Notes under the pieces: model-generated
Told to the model about the DNA's origin: nothing
Databases searched by the model: none
What the model saw: only the letters and a program-made list of their open reading frames with translations
Part shown: piece by piece, positions 6,217-6,861 of the stretch
How positions within the stretch are numbered: the stretch's first letter is position 1
How the letters are laid out: every line of letters begins with the position of its first letter
Made by a program: the position numbers and the translations under genes
Assembly: GCA_958346135.1 (NCBI GenBank)
Contig: CATVQN010000056.1
Span: 1 to 6,861 of the forward strand
Source: an uncultured Eubacteriales bacterium
GTDB lineage: Bacteria > Bacillota > Clostridia > Monoglobales > Monoglobaceae
Reading direction: 5' to 3'
DNA: 6,861 nucleotides

Positions 6217-6861
6217 ACTCTGCCGAAATCAAACCTATCTCAGATATCGAAGTCCATCCGCCGCCGCCATCCGGACCGTTTCCGACAAACCGCAAATAAC
6301 GCGTTTCAATATCATCTAAAGCGTATTCCTCGGCCTCGTTCGTTGTACCGCTTGTCATAAACGTTTTCACTTTCTTCCAATTGACGTTATCATCAGACAC
6401 TTCAATTTCAAATTCCGTTTTTCTTGTATCGCCCCGATATGCGGCAACCAATATTGACTTGATCTTTTTCACGCTGCCCAGATCCATTTGCAGCCATTGC
6501 CCCATGCCCGTTGCAGACCAACGCGTTTTATAATCGCCGTCAAAAACGTTTTCACCCACATTACCGTCACTGGAGCTGTAACTCATGTTATAAATCGGTA
6601 TATCGCCGATTCCCTTTGATGCCAAGGTTACGATGGTATATTCATTAATCCTTGATCCGTCAGGGTTTGTTACATAAATCTTGCTCTCTCCGAATCCGCC
6701 GTCACAAACCTCATACCGTATATCGGCAAACGGATTTTCGGCAGTTGCCTTAATGCTGACCGTATCTGCAAAAACATTAACCTCGTATCTTCGCACATCC
6801 TTTTGCAGTTCAATACTGTTGTTGCAAACGTTAATTGCTTTCAGCTCAAGATTCTCAAAGT
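6215..6861 (-). CDS. C-terminal part of a surface/secreted protein: cadherin-like domain plus terminal discoidin (F5/8 type C, CBM32-like) domain; 5' end outside window
   Basis: The frame is open from the window edge to a TAG at 6217-6215 and gives 214 residues; the true start lies beyond 6861, so the GTG at 6796 is not the start. Residues about 4-75 resemble a cadherin-like beta-sandwich: a short LKAINV strand, then YEVNV, then VSIKATA. Residues about 90-214 form an F5/8 type C domain. The diagnostic pieces are NVFDGDYKTRWSA, QWLQMDLGSVKKIKSI, the strand FEIEVSDDNVNWKKV, RYLRFVGNG and a closing SISEIGL. In this family such domains bind glycans and sit at the end of secreted glycosidases, lyases or adhesins. 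The catalytic part, if any, is upstream of the window, so its activity is unknown. The stop codon is 10 bases before the SLH gene and its bases are part of that gene's ribosome binding site, so the two are almost certainly one transcript. Confidence 0.9.
   Translation of the reverse strand, partial: FENLELKAINVCNNSIELQKDVRRYEVNVFADTVSIKATAENPFADIRYEVCDGGFGESKIYVTNPDGSRINEYTIVTLASKGIGDIPIYNMSYSSSDGNVGENVFDGDYKTRWSATGMGQWLQMDLGSVKKIKSILVAAYRGDTRKTEFEIEVSDDNVNWKKVKTFMTSGTTNEAEEYALDDIETRYLRFVGNGPDGGGGWTSISEIGLISAE

Noticed and set aside
1..6861. CRISPR array, insertion sequence, tRNA/rRNA, attachment site, promoter or intrinsic terminator
   Set aside because: I found no regularly spaced repeats, transposase, RNA-gene signature or GC-rich stem followed by a T-run in the gaps, and coding sequence fills essentially the whole window.

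Overview
All recognisable genes in this window lie on the minus strand, so the locus reads from the right end (6861) to the left end (1). They form one tightly packed, probably co-transcribed array of at least four genes with gaps of only 10, 16 and 8 bases. Both outer genes run off the window. The host looks like a Gram-positive anaerobe of the Bacillota, probably class Clostridia. The support is strong AGGAGG-type ribosome binding sites, an S-layer-homology (SLH) protein instead of outer-membrane Sus proteins, and a membrane-anchored sensor of the AraC/YesN-YesM style. GC content is moderate by eye. I cannot name a genus.

Layout in transcription order. (1) 6861-6215: the C-terminal 214 residues of a larger surface or secreted protein, with a cadherin-like beta-sandwich followed by a terminal F5/8 type C (discoidin/CBM32-like) domain. 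(2) 6204-3520: an 894-residue exported protein with a signal peptide, SLH modules at the N-terminus (two recognisable, a third degenerate) and about 700 residues of apparently non-enzymatic beta-rich sequence with loosely repeated units and a calcium-loop-like segment. (3) 3503-951: an 850-residue secreted polysaccharide lyase of the heparinase II/III-like (alginate lyase-like toroid plus beta-sandwich) superfamily, with the Asn-His, Tyr and metal-ligand positions visible and an extra C-terminal extension. (4) 942 to past the left edge: a membrane-anchored sensor-regulator with a first TM segment, an extracellular sensing region and a second TM segment. Its reading frame is broken once, around 240-272, by a mutation or sequencing error.

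Together they suggest a Gram-positive polysaccharide-utilisation locus: binding or attack on an acidic (uronic-acid-containing) glycan outside the cell, a wall-bound SLH partner, and a membrane sensor that probably controls the locus. The substrate cannot be read from the sequence. No transporter, intracellular oligosaccharide enzyme, RNA gene, mobile element, CRISPR array, promoter or terminator was seen, and no stretch over 300 bases lacks a gene. The most notable points are the broken sensor frame, the stop codons that double as ribosome binding sites, and the large uncharacterised body of the SLH protein. I see no wholly new type of system.
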